A DNA stretch of 64,000 nt, taken from positions 384,908-448,907 of the forward strand of contig MU004194.1 in NCBI GenBank assembly GCA_010093605.1, in the 5' to 3' direction. How positions within the stretch are numbered: the stretch's first letter is position 1; each line of letters opens with the position of its first letter. Shown piece after piece: positions 1-11,414 of the stretch. This stretch comes from Lophium mytilinum (taxonomy: Eukaryota; Ascomycota; Dothideomycetes; Mytilinidiales; Mytilinidiaceae). The notes under the pieces were generated by a model. That model ran no database searches and was not told the DNA's origin. It was given only the letters and a program-made list of their open reading frames with translations. A program made the translations under genes and the position numbers.

Positions 1-458
1 CGACGATGATCACGGTCCGCTAGAATGGGGTTTGAGCGATATGCTTCAGGTGTGAATGGGGTTTCTTGTGATGGGTGCCTTTTGAGGGTTTTGCTTTGGG
101 CGACGGCGATATACCACGGTCGTTTGGAATGCATCCTTTAGCGTTTTCAAGGGAGGTGTTGGAGTCATCTGCGTGCTGCGTGCTGCGTACTGCTTGCTGT
201 TGTGACTGTTGGGGTGAGGATAGGAGTGAGCGCGACTCAAGGCTAAGATCAGGTAGGGACGGCAAGCTTCATTTCCATATCACATCACAGTGCAGTAGCA
301 ATCAAGTCATTCAGAAGATCATCAAAATTTTAAATCATGTCATTGAAACAGGCAAACACTATCTACTCAGAGCCCCCAGAACCCCACTGAATCTGAAAAA
401 TCTGTCGGCACACCTCAGAAATCTTTGCTCTCACCCCTAGGCCTTGGATTCGAACCAG

Positions 459-1037
459 TCACCATGATAGGGGCGGGACACCGCACATGAGCTCGGAATC
501 TTTGGTGCGTCTGTGGAATTCAATCTTAGCAAGCCCGGATGGGCATATGCTTTGCCAACCGTGTGCAGGCTCCCTGGGCAATGCAATGAAGGATGCAAGG
601 CAGCCCGCAGGCCAGGAGGATGCGGTTGGGTCGTGTACAAGCTGGCAGAACTTCGACGGGACGCAGTCGAGCCAAGAGCAATAAAACATCGACGGGAGAC
701 AATGAACGTGCAGGTAAGGACCCGCAATCCGCAACCTAGGACTTGTTAGTGAGGAAGAGGTGAAGAGGAGGGAAGAGACTTACTGGACAATGAGCACCGG
801 TCGACAACTTGCAGGTGGTGCCAGATCATCCCTCCATAAAGACAACTCGCACAGGACGTGGTCAACTCTTGCTAGGGCCAAAGAAGACGAGGAGAGAAAG
901 AGGTTCGGAGGGCGGGCGGCCTTATATAGCTGGAGAAAGTGAGAGGGAAATTGCGCGCTAAGCCGGATTGGGACGCCTCCAGCGGCCAGTTGTGAGCCAG
1001 TTATGACGTAGATTGTGTCGGCCAGTTTCCACGACAT
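459..1037 (-). other. Possible spliced minus-strand transcript, coding status unclear
   Basis: On the minus strand there is a good small intron at 736-783 (48 bp). It has a GTAAGT donor, a CTAAC branch point and a CCTAG acceptor. Joining across it keeps one frame open from an ATG at 1037 to a stop at 459, which would encode about 176 residues. The protein is not recognisable. A TATATAAG element on the same strand (921-928) lies inside that frame, so transcription may begin near 890. The piece could then be a 5' UTR with an intron belonging to a gene that continues left of position 1, or a non-coding RNA. What is seen is the splice signals; the gene itself is inference. Confidence 0.3.
921..928 (-). 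promoter_or_regulatory. TATA-like element, minus strand
   Basis: The minus strand reads TATATAAG. It lies about 140 bp upstream of the intron donor at 783 and could set the start of the putative leftward transcript. Only the motif supports this. Confidence 0.3.
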
Positions 1038-2905
1038 TCCACAGGAGGCCAGGCACCAGTGCGGTGACTGGGAAGAAATTCTGGTGGCGCTCGTGGACTG
1101 GGGAGGGTCGCCTGGGGATCGTCACGTGATAAAACGCTGGAACTACTCGGGGGAGGTCAATGCCCCAGCACAAACACATGAACGACAAACTACTATGGCG
1201 CGCATCTTGAATTGGGTAGAAATGAGTTGGGATACACGACGAAGTTGCTGTTGGTTTCGCTGTAACACCCAAGGCCACTGACGGCCGCTGCGCAGCTTCA
1301 TTCACTCACACTGTGTTCAGAGACATGGAATGAACGTCAAGGCAGGAAATGTACGCAAGCAGATTGAGCTCATAGTATCTCAGCACCATTGAAGTCCTCA
1401 AGAAGTATGCTCAATAGTTGTTGAGTTTGACGTTAACAACAGGCTGCAGGAGCACTCCTCGATTCGTCCCCATAACAGTACGGTCTCTCAAGGATCTTAC
1501 TCTCTTTCTATATCTCTCCTCCTGAAAAAGCACGCACTTGCCTAGTTCAGCTTGAGGTTTTCTAGTACATTGTTAGAACTTTCAAGGCGATAAGTTTGGC
1601 AAGCATCTCAGATGGTGTTGGACTACCACCTTTTCTTTAGGGAAGGCTGAGTGGGACGACCGTCTCCAGATCTGATCCCAGAACAGCACCTATATGCATG
1701 GTTTATGCGCTCTCTAAGACTGTGCCCATTTTCTTAGCACTACTTCGGGTCTTTCAAGCTCTGGCTGCTTCAGACCGCAAGCAGTGCTACTTCCACGTCG
1801 CTCTGAAGACGACGAGGTTCATTGAGTGTCGTCTGAGCTAGACTCATTAACTCAACGCTTAATCCAAATCAAGTCTCCAAGTTGCTCTCATGTCCTACAC
1901 GCAGCGGCCAAAAGGCATTAGTGGACCTTGATCCTTTGATAATGCATGCTTGAGACTCGGCGTTCACTTTAGCTTCCTGATTCGTGACTTCAACCAGCAG
2001 CGTTCACGGCCGATAAACTTACGATGCGTTCGTTTCAGATGACAGACTCTATTCCTACGCGAATCTTGTGGGCAAGTCGTCCTTGGATCAGTACTTGGCG
2101 TCTACGTCTTTGATACCAGGGCTAGATCGCATCAATTACCTGAGTACCACCAGTCTTTTCTGTCCTCGGGTCGCGAGTCAATATGAGAAAGGAACCTAAG
2201 CCACTTAAGATGAACGATAGATGGAAGAAAAAAAGAGAATAAGAAAGGGGGGTCTGATAGGGCATCACCAAGCAGGTTTAGTCTCGGCAATTTGAGAAAC
2301 AAAACCTGTGTACTGCCCATTACGACTCCATCACCTCTGCGCCGCGGGCATCCCTCAATACTATCCTCACATTCGTCTGCGTTTCGCTCATGCCTCGACC
2401 CTTGTAAGTCCTATGGAGAGTTCGACAACACGACTTAGCTCCTTGAGGCAACAATGGCTTTACAAAGGGATCAAAGACCATTGGCAGCCGAGGACACGAG
2501 TTCGCAGGAGAATACAGCCCAAATTCATCCCAGGTTATGCGATAAGTCATGAGAAATGCCTTATCAGCTCACCCCCGCGTTCCAGGAGACACAAGGCTAA
2601 TCTAGGTAACGAATCTCGCGGGTCTCTTTTCAATTGGATCATCTTAACGACGATCTTTACTCGTTTGGAGCTATGCCTATCTTTGCAATGCCATCTGCGT
2701 CATTGCAGCTGCAATGGAGCTTCAGGCACGTTTCGATCAAACTGGGAGCATCCCCATGCTACAGCTACAGTTCTTCAAAATCCCAAGAGTTTTATTATAA
2801 GCTTCGCAATCACCACTCTATCCTTTCTGTCACTTCATAGGGGCTTCTACTTGCCAATTAGCCCCCTCAAAGCTATAATACCCCAATATCACCCCCTGCA
2901 CCACC
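1038..2905. other. Gene-free stretch
   Basis: No convincing coding region is seen. Between about 1306 and 2131 neither strand has an open frame of 60 codons. A 250-codon frame on the plus strand (2308-3060) overlaps the start of the secreted-protein gene at 2906 in another frame. It shows no family features, so I treat it as chance. The right end presumably contains the promoter of the gene at 2906. Confidence 0.5.
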
Positions 2906-3361
2906 ATGCATCTTCAATACCGCGTCTCTTTCTTTCTCCTCCTCCTCACCACTCCCCTCACCCTCGCTCTCCCCAACTTCCTCGATCTCTTCCACCTCCA
3001 CCCTGCCCCAGGGCCCCGCGCCGTCTCCCAGCTCGTCCCTACTGCATGCACCGACAGTAGAAGCGCAAACACCGAAATTGGGTGTCCAACAACTATCGGC
3101 ACCGTTGACCCGAACGCGACTACGGAGACAACTACTCACACCGCGCACACGCAAATCGAGCCCAGCCCAGGCAATGGTACTATCCCCGCACTTGTGACGA
3201 CGGACAGCAGGACCGCGAATACACAGGCTGTGGGACCGAGCACAGCACCAAGCACCACTGTCAGTACGGCGGGGGCGCATGCACCGACGATGGCAGGAGG
3301 ATGGGATGCTGCGCTAGGAGCTGTGGTCATGGTTGGGGTAGGAATGGGTGCGATGGGCTAA
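2906..3361 (+). CDS. Small secreted, Thr/Ser-rich, probably GPI-anchored protein
   Basis: This is a single-exon gene of 151 residues with no recognised family. Residues 1-21 form a clear signal peptide: an MHLQYR start, then a Leu/Phe-rich core ending near LTLALP. The middle is rich in Thr, Ser, Ala and Pro. It holds two similar blocks (TDSRSANTE near residue 50 and TDSRTANTQ near residue 99), which suggests an internal duplication. The last ~20 residues are hydrophobic and follow small residues (AGGWDAALGAVV), as in GPI-attachment signals. The start context CCACCATGC is good. By layout it would be a cell-wall or plasma-membrane surface protein; small secreted effectors can look similar. No other gene lies close enough to suggest a partner. 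Confidence 0.6.
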   Translation: MHLQYRVSFFLLLLTTPLTLALPNFLDLFHLHPAPGPRAVSQLVPTACTDSRSANTEIGCPTTIGTVDPNATTETTTHTAHTQIEPSPGNGTIPALVTTDSRTANTQAVGPSTAPSTTVSTAGAHAPTMAGGWDAALGAVVMVGVGMGAMG

Positions 3362-3611
3362 GAGGGTTGAGCATTGATACGAGCACGATTAGGGAGCAGT
3401 TTGGCTGACTTTAAGAGCGCATATGCGAGATGAATGCGATTGGGACCACAAGAACTCAAATATCTCATTCCTGGCGTGTTGAACCCTACTTTCGCCAACG
3501 CAGCAATCCCATCGATGTCCGCCATGGAAATTCACCTATGCCCAAGATCCCAGCAGAACTTTCCCATTCCCACCCTTCAATCTCTTACAGCCGTCCCATA
3601 TTCACCCTAGC

Positions 3612-4254
3612 TCAGCCATCCTCCATTTCCGTATCCATTTCCATCCCTTCAAACGCCCCCTCCCCACTCCCTCCACCACTACTATACTCCCTAATCAACT
3701 CATCAATGAGATACCCAAGCTCATCCTGAATCCCCCGCCCACCCTTCCTCTTCTCCTCCCCACCCATTCGTACCCCCTTCGCCTCCGCCTGCGACCTCTC
3801 CAACCCATCCAACAGCCTCCTCAACCGCTCCAACGCCGAATCGACATCAGCATCCTGTCCAAGCGGGCAGCGGGACCGGGCATCAGCCCAGTGTTCCTCG
3901 CCCTGGTGCCAGAATCTCTGCTACTGTTAGTTTACCCAATCCCAGGAGGTGTAGGGTAGTGCTTTTCTTCCTTACTTCAGCCCGATCCCAGTCCTCCGTG
4001 TCTGTGGCCACGCAGATCGCGATCAGGCACAGCGTGTTCTGGCGGTGGGGTTCTGAGAGTTTGGGCATGGCGAGGATGTTGCTGCATTGTGAGATGCATT
4101 GCTGCGTGCGGCCGAGCTCGAGGAGGGAGATTGCGGCGTTCCAGTGCGCGAAGGAGAAGGTGGCGGTGTCGGTGCCTTTGGCGGGCGGGGATGGGGTGAG
4201 GGCGGATGCGATTATGGCGTTCCAGTTTTTGAACGTGAAGGAGGAGCCGGACAT
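3612..4254 (-). CDS. Hypothetical two-exon protein with helical (TPR-like) repeat character
   Basis: Exons are 4254-3976 and 3920-3612, giving 195 residues. The 55-bp intron (3921-3975) has a GTAAGG donor, a CTAAC branch and a TAG acceptor, and it joins in phase 0. The start is the ATG in the MSGSSFTF context; a longer frame upstream has no support. Residues ~8-90 are helical, with repeated W-N-A-I/A-I-S pattern and a segment resembling TPR helices (HWNAAISLLELGRTQQCISQCSNIL). The C-terminal half is charged and ends in an acidic, Met/Glu-rich tail. I do not recognise the family. It lies about 250 bp downstream of the dehydrogenase gene on the same strand. The coding call is fairly sure because both exons show continuous, protein-like sequence. 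Confidence 0.6.
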
Positions 4255-4507
4255 TTTGGTTGTTCGGTGGGTTGTGGGTTGGAGGTTGAAGAGGTGGAAA
4301 GCGGGAGGAGGGAGAGGGAGGTGAAGTGAGGTGAAGGTTTGGGATTGCACCGAGTTGATGCGATAGAGCTTAACAGTTGGATCTGGTGAAGCGAGGACGG
4401 TTGAGATGGTCTTACAGCTTCGCAGTTTAATACCCATTCACACAACCATGTGATGGTCCCTGAGATTGGATCCAAAAGGTTGAAATTTGACACAGGTAGA
4501 TACTTTC

Positions 4508-5408
4508 TCACTGCGGCGTAAACCCCCCATCCACAATCATCGGCGAGCCGACCATAAAACTACTCGCCGGACTCGACAAAAACGCAATCGCATCCCCAAT
4601 CTCCTCAGGCAGCGCCAACCGTCCCAACGGCACCTTCGCCAATTCCTGTGCCATAACCCCACTCTTATCACTCAGCACCTCCGCTGTACTACTCCCCACC
4701 AGCGGAGTCGCCACATACCCAGGGCAAATCGCATTAATCCTAATGCCATGCGCAGCATACGTGACCGCATCTGCCTTCGTCAATCCCACACACGCGTGCT
4801 TACTCGTCACATACGCCGCGGACGGTACGTTCGCGTTCGCCGCAACGATACCGTACATACTCGCCATATTCACAATCGTCCCGCGGTACTCTCGCGGGTT
4901 GGTGGGGCGTTCCTGGGTCATCATCTGCCGTAGCTGGGCGCGCTGGCACAGCCACACGCCCTTGGTGTTGACGTCCATGACGCGCTGGAAGTCGTCGAGG
5001 GGGATGTCCTCGGTGAGGGCCATTTTGCCGCCGATGCCGGCATTGTTGACGGCGTAGTCGATGCAGCCGAATTCTTTGACGGTGGCGGCTACGCTGTCGT
5101 TGACGGCGGCTTCTGAGGTCACGTCGAGCTCGATGGCTTTGATAGAGAGAGAGGAGTGTAGGGATTCGAGGGTTTTGATGGTTTCGGTGGGGGGGTTGCG
5201 GTCGAGGAGGGCGAAGGAGCGCACGCCTTGACGCGCGAAGGCGTAGGCGGTTGCTTGGCCGATTCCTGGGGATTGTTAGGAGGGAGAGGTGGATTGGGGG
5301 GTGTTGCAAGCTGTAGGACTGCTTTTGAAGCGTGATGCTCTGCTGGGATATAAACTCACCCGACGCCGCACCGGTGATGTACGCGACTCCCTTCAAAGCA
5401 AAGGACAT
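4508..5408 (-). CDS. Short-chain dehydrogenase/reductase (classical SDR)
   Basis: Exons are 5408-5360 and 5265-4508, giving 268 residues. The 94-bp intron (5266-5359) has a GTGAGT donor, a CTAAC branch and a CAG acceptor, and it splits the codon of Gly17. The protein has the whole classical SDR kit: the TGAASGIG nucleotide-binding loop (12-19), NNAG (90-93), and the catalytic Ser152, Tyr168 and Lys172 in the SAAYVTSK context. It also has the CPGYVATPL segment and the C-terminal IVDGGFTPQ ending. Asp38 after the second strand (ALLDR) suggests NAD preference. SDRs of this size interconvert alcohols and ketones; the substrate cannot be read from sequence. The nearby Baeyer-Villiger monooxygenase would accept ketones, so a shared route is possible but unproven. 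Confidence 0.9.
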
Positions 5409-6416
5409 GTTGAATTGAGCACGGCGTAACTGATACAGATAGGATCGATAACCACAGATTTACGAGCAACTTGGAGAAGAACGCAATGCAGAAAATAAAC
5501 AATGGCGGAAAGCTGAAGAGGGGGAGCGGGGAGCTCTGGGAAAATGGGCTACCCCATATCGGAGCACCTTACTCGCATAGCTCCATACCGAGCGTGGGGA
5601 GAGGTCTATCCTTGGGTAGACATTCGGGCAAAGGGGTCCGAACGACGCGTGCCTGGCTGTGCCACGGCGGGGAACGCGCAGGGTGGCTGCGTGACGATAC
5701 TTTTTCCTGCAGCACGAGGCTCAACAAGGGACCTTCCCCAGATGGCGTGGTCGTCGAAAAGCCCGGGTTTCCGCGCCCCACCAATTTGCTCTCGCGTTTG
5801 TGGGGAAGCGTGCACGCGCTGGCGCCGAGGGTGGAGATGAGACGAGAGCCTGGCCCTCGGTTGACCTTTTCCAATCGCATCATGACTCGTAGTACTGTTA
5901 TTAGGCGTTTTGAATGACTCGATACATTCACCGTAGCGTCATTGCACTACAGTTTTGGGGGCCCACTGCATTCTGGAGGATGTGTCGGCAGTTCGTAGAC
6001 AGTGGAATTTCGGTGTTGATTGTAAATCACTAATATTGGGATTTTGGAGAATAGATGACACTTTGATGAAGGAGAAGAACGTCGTTGCAGTAGGGATATA
6101 CCATTAAACATGTTCAAAATAGACACACGGGCTGATTGGGAAGCTAGAGCAAAGCAAGACCAAGCGGTTCATCTTGAGAAGCCACATTTTGAAGGATAAG
6201 AGCTAAGTTCTCAACATTGCAGAGTAACAGCTTGATGCGTACCTAGGACGTGTAGATTGAGACAGGTCTATTGATATCTCGTAGCCCAAATATATACATA
6301 TAACGTAGCGTCATATTTGCAAGCATAGATCCAAGAAATGCGCCGCTAAATAACCACAACAAAAACCACCGCGTCCACAATATCGTAGCATGAACTCGTC
6401 ACTCATTGAGTCCCTC
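5409..6416. other. Intergenic stretch
   Basis: This contains the promoter of the SDR gene and the 3' region of the monooxygenase gene. Several overlapping open frames at 5471-5931 are present on both strands. None looks like a protein family and they contradict one another, so I call no gene. From about 5940 to 6390 the sequence is AT-richer, as expected for 3' flanking DNA. Confidence 0.5.
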
Positions 6417-8448
6417 TCAGATCTTCGGCTGGAAGAACTTCTCGTCTGCTTTATCCATACCACCAGCAAAGTTTACACCCACATTGGCTGCTACCGTGCC
6501 CGACTTGTTGAGGATTTGCAGCTTGCGTCCCCGGCTGAAAGGTTCGTCGTCATCCTTATCCCGGATGTAAAAGCCCCAGTCGGCCGTCGGGTCGAGCTCA
6601 GTCTGGCTGTACCCGTTGCCCAACCAGGCGAACCTGTTGCCGTTGTACTTGGTCTCCCAGTCGTCGAGACGTAGCTCCATGAGCGCCTCGATGTAATGAA
6701 GTGTTGAGCCGGGCCATAGCGCCGTGATTGGGCCATCAGGTCGCTGTTTGTACCAGGAGCGGCAGGGGTCGTTCCACACGGTCGCGCTCATGAAGTCGTT
6801 CTTGTGCTTGATGAAATCATCGACGGCATCCTGACGCGGGGAGAATTGTGAGATGTTGTGAGTTTGGAAACGGTCGATGAGCTTCAGGAAGTAGTCCGCT
6901 TGACATTCTATAATACGATTAGTGTTTGACAAGAGAGAAATGATTGACTTGGACATACCAATGGCGGAAAGAACGGGTCCATTTCCGATAGGGCAGTTGG
7001 GGCCCAAGAAAATGAGGTAGTTGGGGAAGTCAGGAGCAGCAACACCGAAGTATGACTGTGCCTCGTCCTTCCACACGTCCTGCAGATTGACGCCCTTGTG
7101 GTTGATGACCGGGAAGCGAGGCTTGAAAGAAGTGTTGAAGCCAGTGGCGCAGATGAGCACATCAAGAGGGTACTCATTGCCGTTGTCACTCACGCAACCC
7201 TTCTCCGAGATCTTGGTGATCTCACCATACACGACCTCCACATTCTCCTTGCCGAGCGACTCGAGATACCCCACGCCGGGAGTCAAACGACGGCACCCTA
7301 CGTGCCAGTTGGGAACTAGGCGCTCCTCTAGGTAGTCATCGTGAAGCTTCTCCTTCATCTGCTCGCGGAAGTAGAGTTCAGTGTCATTGTTGGTTTGTGT
7401 GTTCTTCAAGAAGATGCCGAATTGGCCGTTAAGACCTCGCTCGATGCCCTTGCGGTACTCGAGGAGAGTCCCAGGCTTGGTAGCAAAGTCAAGACGCTCG
7501 GCGTCAGAGAAGACGTGCTGCTCAAGACCTTGAACGGGCGACACCCAGGTTGGCTCCCGAATGAAGGTAGTACATTTTGACACAATGGGCTGGATCTTGG
7601 GGAGGACTTGGATGCCGGAGGATCTAGAGATGTCAATGATGCTCTTAAAACATTGAAGCGTCGACGTTGGAGTTGTAAACTAACCCGTTTCCAATCAGAC
7701 CAACGTGTCGATTGCTTAAATCGACCTTGTCGTCCCAGCTCGCGGTGTGCAGCAGGGTGCCCTTGAAGTCCTTCAGACCTGGGATGGCGGGCCATTGCCA
7801 ATTGTTCAGGATACCAGACGCGTTAATGAGAATATCGCAGTGATCATCAACCTCGCGATTGGACTTCATGTCATGGACCTTGACATTGTAGCCGCCCTTC
7901 TTCTCGTTCCATTCCGAGCCGATAACCTGGTGCTCGGTCTGGATGTACTTGTGCAGGGCATATTTGCGCGCAAAGTCGTTGAAGTACTTGTAGATCTCCT
8001 TACTGCTGGCATACACAGCAGACCAGTCGAGTTTCGGCTCGAAGGACCAAGTGTAGTTGTGCGAGGGTACATCACAGGCGCATCTGTGGCAGTCAGTTTT
8101 CGTTCTAGTGCATCTCGTCCCCACATATTGCGTGGTGCAGAATGTCGGATGCCCCGACCCGATGGATGATGGGTGAGGAGAGGGGGCCGTGCGCCGGATA
8201 AGGAGAAACAAAACTTACCCCGGGTATCGGTTCTCGAACCACGTTCCAGACACCTCGGAGTTCTTCTCATACACCGTCAGGCTGAAGTTTGAGAAATGCC
8301 GCTGCAGCTTGTAGGCCATCAACAATCCAGAGGCACCGGCGCCAATGCAGATAATGCGGACATGTCGCTTTGCGTGGATGGGTCCCCGCAGCCGGGCCTG
8401 AGTATCGCTCTCAGGCTTGCTCGTCGACGGCACAACGAAATCAGCCAT
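6417..8448 (-). CDS. Baeyer-Villiger / flavin-containing monooxygenase
   Basis: Exons are 8448-8219, 8083-7685, 7623-6959 and 6907-6417, giving 594 residues. All three introns have GT-AG ends. The third (51 bp) is a multiple of three without a stop, but removing it restores the family pattern NGPVLSAIE. The first Rossmann motif binds FAD (GAGASG, 36-41). The second binds NADPH (GNGSSG, 208-213) and is formed only by splicing exons 2 and 3. The diagnostic Baeyer-Villiger fingerprint F-x-G-x3-H-x3-W is exact at 183-193. Enzymes of this class insert oxygen next to a ketone to give an ester or lactone, using FAD, NADPH and O2. No signal peptide or membrane segment is seen, so it is probably cytosolic. 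It lies between an SDR and a transporter gene, compatible with a catabolic or secondary-metabolic role. Confidence 0.93.
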
Positions 8449-9727
8449 GGCTTCTAGGCGTCGAAGAGGAGGCGAGGGAATTCAAAGACGAGGAAGAGTA
8501 AGAGGCAGGAGAAGAGGGAGGGGATTGAGCAGCGCAGAGACTTCTTGCAGCGAGAACATGCTGTCCAGGCCTGGCTTTATATATCCAGAGCTCCCAGAAT
8601 TCGGCAGCATCTCGCTCGAGCGAGTCATTCCGGGGACTGGAGCTTGTGGGGCAGCGGTCGTGCAGTCTGGGGAAAACATGAATCAGTATCCGAGTAATGC
8701 GGAGTGGACCTTAGTCGTGTGAGTAGTGCCGCATAGGCGTGGGCTAAGTATTTCCGCCGCCTCAACACCAAGGCCTGTCTGCATATGTCCAGATGTTGGT
8801 TGCTTTGCAATCGATCACATTACTCGAGCACTCACAGTCTTGCGGCCCCACAGTCTAGTTGAAGCAAAGTCTCCAGCACATCAATTAGGACGGCCCTCGA
8901 CACTTCAAAGTCATGTCATTTCCGCGTATCCAATTTGACTGGACTAGACATGGTTCGTTAGCGAGAGAATGCTGCTAAGCTCAAGACTGTACCATGAATA
9001 GCTTACTATTTCAAGGGCTATGCTAACAGGCTTGTTCCATCCTTTCCATCTCACACCCTCCTCCTCGCTATTTTCATTTGTTTCATTTCAATTCGGTGCG
9101 GTTGAGTTACCATAATGCGCCTACACAGCTGTGTCAGTGCTCCTCTGTAGGAGGTGGAGAGGGTACTTATCTAGAAAGTACTACAAGTCCCATCAGCTGA
9201 GTTCCTGGTAGAGCATTATAGATCATATAAAGACGCGCGGATGCACAAGATCAAGCTGGAGATGTGAGTTTCTCAACTCTTGCAACTCTTTAGTCAGGGA
9301 GTAGCGATGAGGGCTACAGCAGGCAGGCACGTATTACCTCTTGTATATAGCCTCACCTTCCTCCGGACCTCTTCTCTCCTACATCATCATCATCCAATAC
9401 ATCACGTACACGGCCTACAGGTCCTTGTTCCGTGATATCTTTAGTTGATTCTCGGCATTTCCAGGGGTCTTATTTTCGAGGTATATATTTACTTGACCTT
9501 GACTGAGGCTCTGCATTCGTTACCTATTCGTGTTTTCCGTACAGCACTCCGTGTCTTTCACCGGGACGCAAAGGGCAAAGTTCACATAATCTCTTCTACC
9601 ACCACCTCACCTCCACCCTCAAGTTCTCGCAGCAACCAGAACACGCTTTCCTTCGTCCTTCATTAATCCAGCCCTTCAATAAACCATCCCAAATCCCCCG
9701 CCCACAAGACACAACCAAACCCTCACC
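8449..9727. other. Intergenic stretch with divergent promoters
   Basis: This separates the leftward monooxygenase gene from the rightward hypothetical ORF at 9728. It holds a TATA box for the monooxygenase (8576-8583). From 8950 to 9720 I see AT-rich and pyrimidine-rich promoter-like DNA with short CATCAT repeats near 9383. There is no supported gene. Confidence 0.5.
8576..8583 (-). promoter_or_regulatory. TATA box of the Baeyer-Villiger monooxygenase gene
   Basis: The minus strand reads TATATAAA, about 130 bp upstream of the ATG at 8448. That is a usual distance for a TATA box plus a short 5' leader, and a strong TATA box fits an inducible gene. Assignment is by motif and position only. Confidence 0.5.
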
Positions 9728-10291
9728 ATGGCCACCCGCCAGATTAACCACCACACCCGCCAAACCACCCGCCAAACCCTCGAAACCATCACCGACCTCA
9801 TCTCCACCAAACCAGGCAAAGGCGAGCAGCACGCCCGGCACTTCCAGGAAAGGTACCTCCAAAACCCCCGCCTCCGCTTCCCAATCACCTTCTACGAACG
9901 CACGATAATCTGGAACTCATTTCACGAAGCGCACGGCATCGCGCTAGAGGTTCTTAGTGAAAGAGGCGTCCCGATTGCAGAATGCGCTGCTCTTCATCTG
10001 GAACCAGCGCAGATCCCGCGTGACCCGACCAGCGCTTATGCTCGCCGCCGCAGAAGCTCTGATGATCACTATCATCGACGGTCCCGTGCTGGGGGTTGCG
10101 ATGGCGGGGAGACAGAACGGGGGAGGTCTAGGAGGCCGCGGAGTCGGGTCCCGGCGCATAGGGCGAGCACTGAAGCTTCGGGGAAGGAAGAGGTGGGAGA
10201 GGTTGCTAGGGTGGATGAGGGCCAAGGACGGAGTGCTAAAGCGACTACTAGCCTTACCTTCCGGTCTCAGGAAGCGGAGAAGAGGAGCTAA
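9728..10291 (+). CDS. Hypothetical protein, reading frame uncertain
   Basis: An ATG in a CACCATGG context opens a 187-residue frame. Residues 1-75 look protein-like (polar, helical, with an aromatic stretch ITFYERTIIWNSF). After about residue 80 the frame becomes Arg-rich and low in hydrophobic residues. A second frame starting near 9957 is instead plausible through a hydrophobic segment (ALMLAAAEALMITIIDGP) and ends at 10358. Switching frames would need an intron with length 1 modulo 3. The only tidy GT...GCAG pair (GTTCTTAG to ATTGCAG) is about 31 bp, too short for a normal intron. The locus may therefore be a frameshifted relic, contain an unseen intron, or be non-coding. The family is not recognised. 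Confidence 0.35.
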   Translation: MATRQINHHTRQTTRQTLETITDLISTKPGKGEQHARHFQERYLQNPRLRFPITFYERTIIWNSFHEAHGIALEVLSERGVPIAECAALHLEPAQIPRDPTSAYARRRRSSDDHYHRRSRAGGCDGGETERGRSRRPRSRVPAHRASTEASGKEEVGEVARVDEGQGRSAKATTSLTFRSQEAEKRS

Positions 10292-11414
10292 TGATAGGCT
10301 AAAACGGTTGAGATTTACGCAATCAGGATTGCCAGATTGGAGAAAAGGGGGCGAGTGAAGAAGGCGACTGTGGCCGGGAAGAAAATTTGGAGTTTATTGG
10401 AATGCTCACTGAGTAGCATCTTGCCATCTTCGGGATCGGGATTCCTCCTACAGTCGTTGAGAGACTTGATTGGGACTACAGTCAGACAGGCGTAAAATGG
10501 GGCCTATGTTACCATAGGCTTATCTCGACTTCATGAAATCACACCGCTGCTACAGAAAGATTAAGTTCAAAGGCATTTGAGTGATGCGCCCATTTCGATT
10601 GTGCTAGATTGCCTCCATGTTTGCAAACTTGCCTGGGATGATTGCCTAGCGGTTCTGGCATGCAAGAAAAGATGCAGTCTCATGATCGACCGGCTGGTGT
10701 GGCTGGCAAATACAGCGTACGACGAACATCTGTCTTCCTGCCAGCGTTGCAGCGTTGGTCTCGATGGATTCTCCTTCGACTAGCTATAATCTGTGTCATT
10801 GAAGTTACTGGCTCGATGCGTTGAATTGCCAATAAGGAGACAGACAGAAAGAAAGATCTGAATCAAACCCTTCAACTGTGACTGCGACGCATGAAACAGT
10901 CTACGCCCAACTCCAATGCGTCTATTCTCATAGATTAATCCACCTAGAGACACTCCCAGCTCACAAAAACAAACCTCTAAGCAAGCACACCGACTATCGA
11001 ACCGAGGTCCTAGTAGGTGGTTGCCTAGAGCAGGGGCAGAACCAACGTGTGAACCCACCGAGCAAAAGGAAAGGATCCCAAAGGGACGCACTTCGGAAAG
11101 TATACCAATTGGTCATAATTTGTAGCTACTTTCCTGGGAGGTGTGGATTTTACCCAGCCTATGTAGGCAACCAAGAACGAGGTAGAAAGCAGTTCTTCTA
11201 TATTTAGATCATTTCGTTTCAACTAGTAAGTATTAAGCCTAGTATATTGTGTATGCTCTTTTGATACCCTTGTACATCATGCACGCTTTTCTAAGTGAAG
11301 CCAGTTCCCGACTTCATGAACGCCTGCTATTAAAATCGTTTTAAGAACTTTGCAACCATCCCCGTGAGTCCCCATGAATATACATTAATCATTAAATCTC
11401 GTCAGTTCCGATCG
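10292..11414. other. Intergenic stretch
   Basis: This lies between the doubtful ORF and the 3' end of the MFS transporter gene. Short frames near 10577-11207 show no family features and no splice-supported extension. The part from 11220 to 11400 is AT-rich 3' flank of the transporter. Confidence 0.5.

Noticed and set aside
427-510. tRNA-like stretch: GGATTCGAACC in a T-arm-complement position, minus strand
   Set aside because: The T stem pairs only partly, no anticodon or D arm can be drawn at normal spacing, and no acceptor stem matches.
2308-3060. 250-codon plus-strand frame upstream of the secreted-protein gene
   Set aside because: It overlaps the clear signal-peptide gene at 2906 in another frame, is rich in His/Pro/Arg, and has no domain.
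5471-5931. GC-rich frames of 98-148 codons on both strands
   Set aside because: They contradict each other, show no family features and have no splice support.
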